Shown: one piece after another, positions 59,649 to 64,000 of the stretch
Numbering within the stretch: the stretch's first letter is position 1
How the letters are laid out: each line of letters opens with the position of its first letter
Assembly (NCBI GenBank): GCA_020443345.1
Contig: JAGRIH010000043.1
Location: forward strand, 45,034 to 109,033
DNA length: 64,000 nucleotides
Source: Halioglobus sp.
GTDB taxonomy: Bacteria; Pseudomonadota; Gammaproteobacteria; Pseudomonadales; Halieaceae
Direction: 5' to 3'
Program-made: the position numbers and the translations under genes
The notes under the pieces: generated by a model
Seen by the model: only the letters and a program-made list of their open reading frames with translations
Told to the model about the DNA's origin: nothing
Databases searched by the model: none

Positions 59649-60776
59649 TCAACCGCCGGGGTAGATGCCCCCCAGGACGCGTGTCCCGCGCGCTCCGGTC
59701 ACCACCGGCGCATTGCCGGCCAGCCCCTGCAGGGTCTGGTGTGCCAGCCAGGCGAAGGTGGCGGCTTCAACCCAGTCGGGTGCCATGCCGAGGCTGGCGG
59801 TGCTCTCCAGCTGTGCGCCGGTAAGATGCCGGGCCAACCGCTCCATCAGGTCGCGATTGTGGGCGCCGCCGCCGCACACGTAGACCTCCGCAACGGCCAC
59901 CGGGCCGGATCGGATGCCGCGGGCGATACTCAACGCCGTCAGTTCAGCCAGGGTGGCCTGTACGTCTTGGGGTTCGGGCACTGCGGTCTGTTCGCCGATG
60001 CAACCGTCCAGCCAGTCCATGTGAAAGGCTTCCCTGCCGGTGCTGCGCGGCCCCGTGCGGCGAAAAAACCGGTGCTGCAACAGCCCTTCCAGCAACGCCG
60101 GCTGCACGGCGCCGCCCGCCGACCAGCGGCCGTCGCGGTCGTAAGGTTCGCCGAGGTGCCGGTGAATCCAGCTATCGAGCAGCGAGTTTCCCGGACCGGT
60201 ATCGAAGCCCGCACGCAGTTGCGAGCCATCCAGCAGGCTGACATTGGCGAAGCCGCCAATGTTGACGATGGCGCGCCTGATACCGGGTCTGGCAAAAGCG
60301 GCGGCGTGGAAAGCCGACGCCAGCGGCGCGCCCTCCCCGCCCGCCGCGATGTCGCGACGGCGAAAGTCGGCCACGGTAGTAATACCGCTGTGCTCGGAGA
60401 GGGTGTTGGGGTCGCCGATTTGCAGGCTAAAACTCTCCCGGGCGCTCTGCGCGCTGCAGGGAGGGCGGTGCCGGATGGTCTGTCCATGGCTGCCGATGGC
60501 AGTGACCCGGCCTGGCGGCGTGTCGGCCCTGCCCAGCAGCTCCAGGGCTGCTGCGGCGAACAGGGCCCCCAGTTTCCGATCGAGCACTCCCAGGCGCTCT
60601 ATCTCGTCCGGGCCGGCGCAGCTCAGCGCCTTGATGTCCTGCCGGATGGGGTCCGGTATCGGGTGCAGGTAGGTGGCGAGCAGGGTTGTGGCGCCGCGGT
60701 CAATGCTTACCAGGGCGGCGTCGATGGCGTCCACACTGGTGCCGGACATCAGCCCGACGTACAGGGCTTCGCTCAC
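59649..60776 (-). CDS. anmK: Anhydro-N-acetylmuramic acid kinase
   Basis: 375 residues. ASKHA-fold opening YVGLMSGTSVDAIDAALVSI, then IGSHGQTIRHRPP (catalytic region), VADFRRRDIAAGGEGAPL, IVNIGGFANVSLL, GFDTGPGNSLLDSWI and VYVCGGGAHNRDLMERLA. Opens and phosphorylates 1,6-anhydroMurNAc to MurNAc-6-P during wall recycling, feeding the AmgK-MurU route encoded at 20.5-22.2 kb once a phosphatase (MupP) has acted. It follows the M23 gene by 7 bases on the same strand. Confidence 0.95.
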   Translation of the reverse strand: MSEALYVGLMSGTSVDAIDAALVSIDRGATTLLATYLHPIPDPIRQDIKALSCAGPDEIERLGVLDRKLGALFAAAALELLGRADTPPGRVTAIGSHGQTIRHRPPCSAQSARESFSLQIGDPNTLSEHSGITTVADFRRRDIAAGGEGAPLASAFHAAAFARPGIRRAIVNIGGFANVSLLDGSQLRAGFDTGPGNSLLDSWIHRHLGEPYDRDGRWSAGGAVQPALLEGLLQHRFFRRTGPRSTGREAFHMDWLDGCIGEQTAVPEPQDVQATLAELTALSIARGIRSGPVAVAEVYVCGGGAHNRDLMERLARHLTGAQLESTASLGMAPDWVEAATFAWLAHQTLQGLAGNAPVVTGARGTRVLGGIYPGG

Positions 60777-60783
60777 CCTTGCA

Positions 60784-62229
60784 TCAGTTGGCGGCTGCGG
60801 AGGCGCCGGCCGCGGCGCTCATAGCCAGTTGGTTGTCGCTGTGCAGTGCCGCCAGTTGCATCGATGCCTCGCCGATGGCCTGTCGGAACATCGCCATCTC
60901 GCCCGCCGGCAGTGTCTTGGCCTTGGGCAGCAGTTTGTGGATTTTTCGGGGGTCGCGGTGTACCCCGTTCATGAGGAACTCATAGTGCAGGTGGGGACCG
61001 GTGGCGGCCCCGGTGGACCCCACCGTGCCGATCACCTGGCTCTGGTCCACGCGCTGGCCCTGTTTTACGGCGCGCTTGTGCAGGTGGAGGTAGCGCGTGA
61101 CGTACTGGTCGCCGTGCCGGATGAACACGTAGTTGCCGTTGGCCCGGCTATAGCCCGCCTTGATGACACGGCCGTCACCGGCCGCATATACCGGTGTGCC
61201 CCGCGGTGCCGCGTAGTCCGTGCCGCGGTGCGGGCGCGTGGTCTTGTAGATGGGATGCAAACGGCGCAGGTTGAAATTGGAGCTGATGCGCGTGAAATCA
61301 ACCGGCGCCAGCAGGAAGGCCTTGCGCATGCTCACACCCCCTTCATTGTAGTAGCCCGAGTCGCCGCGGCTGTCGACATAGCGAAAGGCGTTGTAGGTCT
61401 TGCCCCGGTTGGTAAAGGACGCCGCGATGATCTCGCCGTCCCTGAATTTCTCCCCGTCGAGATAGAGGTCCTCGTAGAGCAGATGAATGGTGTCGCCCTT
61501 GCGCGGGTCCTGGACGAAATCGATCACGCCGCCAAAAATGGCGGCCAGTTGCATGATCGTGGTCTGTGACAGGCCCGCTTCCTGTCCCGCCATGAACAGG
61601 GATGAGGTGATGGTGCCCGAGGCCCAGGTCCTGCGGACTTCCGGTGTGCGGGTGTCGATCGCACTCTCGAACCCGGTGGTGGTGCGTTCGTAGGTGACCG
61701 TTTCCAGCGGTGATCTGGTATGGCGTACCGCGAGCAACTCGCCGGCATCGCCGGCCCTGAAGGCGATGACCTGGCCGGGATAGATGCTGGCCAGCGACTT
61801 GCCGTCCCGCGCCTGGCTGACCAGTTCATAGACGTCCCGATCGCTGTAACCGGCCCGCTTGAAGATCAGGGACAGATTGTCGCCGCGTTTCACCACTTGC
61901 TCCACCCAGGGCCGCTGCGCCGGCTCGGGCGGTGCGGCGGCGACGGGTGGCGCGCTATCGGCCGGCATGACGGGCGTCGGTTCGAGTGTCGGCGCTTCGA
62001 CCGGGCTCGAAGCAGCCGCGAGCGCCTCGGCCGGGTTCGAAGTCGCCGCGAGCGGGTCCCGGGTGTCGACATGCTCGTCGCTGTTCGGCGCAACCGCAAC
62101 TGCAATGGCGACAAACAGCGACAGTGCCGCAGCGGCCGCCATGTGTGCCGGTGGCAAACTCGCTGGCAATAGCGGTGTGTCACTGCTGCGAATGGCCGTG
62201 GCTCCTCGCGGGCGTTTGACTGCTGGCAT
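60784..62229 (-). CDS. M23 peptidoglycan endopeptidase (MepM-like)
   Basis: 481 residues from MPAVKRPRGATAIR; the 97 extra residues of the longer frame read antisense of tyrS and are rejected. N-terminal membrane anchor (about 30-50), Pro/Ala-rich stretch (50-115), a LysM/OapA-like wall-binding region (VEQVVKRGDNLSLIFKRAGY) and a C-terminal LytM domain with the zinc ligands in HRGTDYAAPRGTPVYAAG and HLHYEFLMNG. All three zinc-site motifs are intact, so it should cut peptide crosslinks. Divergent from tyrS. Confidence 0.94.
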   Translation of the reverse strand: MPAVKRPRGATAIRSSDTPLLPASLPPAHMAAAAALSLFVAIAVAVAPNSDEHVDTRDPLAATSNPAEALAAASSPVEAPTLEPTPVMPADSAPPVAAAPPEPAQRPWVEQVVKRGDNLSLIFKRAGYSDRDVYELVSQARDGKSLASIYPGQVIAFRAGDAGELLAVRHTRSPLETVTYERTTTGFESAIDTRTPEVRRTWASGTITSSLFMAGQEAGLSQTTIMQLAAIFGGVIDFVQDPRKGDTIHLLYEDLYLDGEKFRDGEIIAASFTNRGKTYNAFRYVDSRGDSGYYNEGGVSMRKAFLLAPVDFTRISSNFNLRRLHPIYKTTRPHRGTDYAAPRGTPVYAAGDGRVIKAGYSRANGNYVFIRHGDQYVTRYLHLHKRAVKQGQRVDQSQVIGTVGSTGAATGPHLHYEFLMNGVHRDPRKIHKLLPKAKTLPAGEMAMFRQAIGEASMQLAALHSDNQLAMSAAAGASAAAN

Positions 62230-62419
62230 GTCCCCGTGCTTGTCGTCGTGTGTCAGTGGGCAGTATATAAAAAAATACACCGGTTCAATAGACATAGCAG
62301 GGCACATCCGGATCATTGCCGAATCGCAGGCGTATTGGCGGGAGTTTGCAATTGCACGGTGGTGTTGTAAGGTTGGCGCCCTTTCATGCAACCGGATCGA
62401 TCCGACTGGCACAGTCTCC

Positions 62420-63715
62420 ATGAGCAGCACTTTACTCGAGGACCTCCGCGCGCGCGGATTGCTATTCCAGGTGGCGGGCGAGGACGATCTCCCGGCGTGG
62501 CTGGATGGCGGACCGCGCACTCTCTACTGCGGTTTCGACCCGACGGCCGACAGCCTACATATCGGGTCGCTGGTGCCGCTGTTGATGTTGCGGCGCTTTC
62601 AGTTGGCCGGGCATAAACCCATTGCCCTGGTGGGCGGCGCCACCGGCCTGATCGGCGATCCCAGCTTCAAGGCGCAGGAGCGGCAGTTGCATAGCCCGGA
62701 TGTCATCGCCGGCTGGGTGCGCAAGCTGCAGCAGCAGGTGGCCCGCTTTATCGACTTCGATGCGGGGGGCGCTGCCGCCGAGGTGGTCAACAACCTGGAC
62801 TGGATTGCCGGGCTGGACCTGCTGACCTTTCTGCGCGACGTGGGCAAGCACTTCTCGGTCAATGCGATGATTCAAAAAGAGTCCGTAAAGCAGCGCATCG
62901 AGCGTGAAGGCAGTGGCATCAGCTATACCGAATTCAGCTACATGATTTTGCAATCGCTGGATTTTGCCGAGCTCAACAAGCGCTACGATTGCAGTCTGCA
63001 GGTGGGTGGTTCCGATCAGTGGGGGAATATTACCGGGGGTATCGAGCTGACGCGGCGCTTGCATGGCAAACGGGTTTTCGGTTTGACCATGCCGCTGATT
63101 ACCAAGACGGACGGGTCCAAGTTCGGCAAAACGGAGTCGGGTACCGTGTGGCTGGATCCCGCGCGCACATCGCCATACGCCTTTTACCAGTTCTGGCTGG
63201 GCGCTGCCGATGCCGATGTGTATAAATTCCTGAAGTATTTCACGTTTCTCGATGTGGCTGATATCGATGCGTTGCAGCACGCGGACGCCGGGCGCCAGGG
63301 CCGACCGGAGGCACAGGGTGTGCTGGCCGGGGAGGTGACCCGCCTGGTGCATGGCCAACGAGGGCTGGATGCGGCAGTGCGTATCAGCCAATCCCTGTTC
63401 AGCGGCGCGACCGACGCGCTGGCAGAAAGTGATGTGCTGCAACTGCGCCAGGACGGTTTGCCCGCGAGTACGCTGACGCGCGGGTCGCTGCCAGCAACCC
63501 TGACCCAGATGTTGACCGAGGCGGGTATGGCCGGATCGGGGAAGCAGGTGAAGGACGCGCTGGGGCGCAGTGCCGTCAGCGTCAACAGCCGCGTCGCAGG
63601 CTGGGACGACAACGCGCAGGTGGCGCGTTGTTTCGCCCCCGACAGGGCGATGTTTGGCCGTTTCTATCTGGTGCGGCTGGGCAAGAAAAAATACCACTTG
63701 TTTGAAGTGAACTGA
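62420..63715 (+). CDS. tyrS: Tyrosyl-tRNA synthetase
   Basis: 431 residues from MSSTLLEDLRARGLLFQV; the longer frame upstream covers the M23 gene and is rejected. Class-I signature TADSLHIGSLVPLL (HIGH variant), VGGATGLIGDPSFK, QVGGSDQWGNI, and KTDGSKFGKTESG (KMSKS variant). C-terminal S4-like RNA-binding domain. Type close to E. coli TyrS. Followed by the paired promoters of a probable rRNA operon, an order also found in Pseudomonas. Confidence 0.97.
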   Translation: MSSTLLEDLRARGLLFQVAGEDDLPAWLDGGPRTLYCGFDPTADSLHIGSLVPLLMLRRFQLAGHKPIALVGGATGLIGDPSFKAQERQLHSPDVIAGWVRKLQQQVARFIDFDAGGAAAEVVNNLDWIAGLDLLTFLRDVGKHFSVNAMIQKESVKQRIEREGSGISYTEFSYMILQSLDFAELNKRYDCSLQVGGSDQWGNITGGIELTRRLHGKRVFGLTMPLITKTDGSKFGKTESGTVWLDPARTSPYAFYQFWLGAADADVYKFLKYFTFLDVADIDALQHADAGRQGRPEAQGVLAGEVTRLVHGQRGLDAAVRISQSLFSGATDALAESDVLQLRQDGLPASTLTRGSLPATLTQMLTEAGMAGSGKQVKDALGRSAVSVNSRVAGWDDNAQVARCFAPDRAMFGRFYLVRLGKKKYHLFEVN

Positions 63716-63789
63716 GGCTGCCGGGCACGCGGCGTGAATGGGGCAAAGACGGCATTATTGCGCAATTTGGGCTTTTTCCTACAAAGCAC

Positions 63790-63818
63790 TTGCGCTGATC
63801 CGGGGCCGTGCGTATAGT
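63790..63818 (+). promoter_or_regulatory. rRNA-type promoter P1
   Basis: TTGCGC (63790-63795), 17-base spacer and TATAGT (63813-63818), followed by the GC-rich discriminator gcgcc typical of stringently controlled rRNA promoters. The sequence upstream (63750-63788) has A/T-rich blocks that could act as UP element or Fis sites. No gene is visible downstream in the window. Confidence 0.6.
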
Positions 63819-63942
63819 GCGCCTCCCCGCAGCGTGGCCGGTGTGTTGGACAGATGAAAACCAGCGCAATTTCAGGCGCTTAGCCTGCACTTGTAAATGG
63901 CTTGCTCAAGGGAGAAAGGCGGCTGAAAGCTGGATTTTTGTG

Positions 63943-63970
63943 TTGCCTTGCCGGTGGCGATCGGTATAAT
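63943..63970 (+). promoter_or_regulatory. rRNA-type promoter P2
   Basis: TTGCCT (63943-63948), 16-base spacer and perfect -10 TATAAT (63965-63970), then discriminator acgcgtcc. Second of a tandem pair 150 bases apart, as at rrn operons; 30 bases remain before the window ends, so the 16S gene itself is outside. Confidence 0.65.
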
Positions 63971-64000
63971 ACGCGTCCTCGGTTCGGGCAGTGTCCGGAC

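Overview
The window reads as a stretch of chromosome from a free-living, GC-rich gammaproteobacterium. From about 11 kb onward the gene order follows Pseudomonas closely: lptD-surA-pdxA opposite amgK-murU; trpE-G-D-C next to rpe and a Crp/Vfr regulator; an OsmC gene then coq7; dusB-fis-purH-purD; prmA-accC-accB-aroQ-dsbD; argC-(bactofilin)-erpA-anmK-M23 peptidase-tyrS and then an rRNA-type promoter pair. Together with protein lengths and the marine-type polysaccharide locus this suggests a relative of the pseudomonads such as the Cellvibrionales/Halieaceae; the genus is an inference. I saw no transposase, phage gene, CRISPR array or tRNA.

Layout. 1-8.7 kb, forward: an exopolysaccharide locus with a 5'-truncated heparinase II/III-type lyase, a Wzc-like chain-length protein, a stand-alone BY-kinase-type ATPase, an ExeA-type AAA ATPase, a family-4 glycosyltransferase and a Wzx-type flippase, met tail to tail by a secreted parallel beta-helix protein (8.7-10.8 kb). 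This part is visibly more AT-rich than the rest and looks acquired. 11.1-20.4 kb, reverse: a GT-C-like membrane protein and a two-domain glycosyltransferase of uncertain role sit where rsmA/apaG would be expected downstream of lptD-surA-pdxA. 20.5-22.2 kb, forward: amgK-murU. 22.3-27.7 kb, reverse: crp, rpe and trpEGDC, with a candidate Trp-codon leader peptide and promoter before trpE. 27.8-36.7 kb: an OsmC gene, an ERIC-like palindromic element, then two reverse gene runs (dusB-fis-purH-purD-coq7 and aroQ-accB-accC-prmA).

36.9-44.8 kb: dsbD, opposite a copper chaperone and a DUF2333 gene; a pentapeptide protein; an adenosine-kinase-like sugar kinase; then mrcB (PBP1b) overlapping a TPR lipoprotein that is probably its activator LpoP. 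44.9-51.3 kb: an RND efflux adaptor and pump whose 3' end overlaps that of a convergent ModF-like twin-ATPase gene, then a Nudix hydrolase. 51.4-56.7 kb, reverse: ClC-type channel, hemJ, hemL, hemB and a small secreted protein. 56.8-64 kb: argC, a DUF6776 protein, bactofilin, erpA, anmK (reverse), an M23 endopeptidase (reverse), tyrS and two tandem promoters that should drive an rRNA operon just beyond the window.

How it works together: much of the window serves the envelope (LPS insertion by LptD/SurA, peptidoglycan synthesis by MrcB/LpoP, peptidoglycan recycling by AnmK-AmgK-MurU, M23 hydrolase, bactofilin, polysaccharide export). The rest is central biosynthesis (Trp, purine, fatty acid, heme, Arg, ubiquinone, PLP). 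The least explained parts are the two glycosylation genes after pdxA, the beta-helix protein's Cys-rich tail, the small CxC secreted protein in the heme run, and the non-coding signals before trpE and mrcB.
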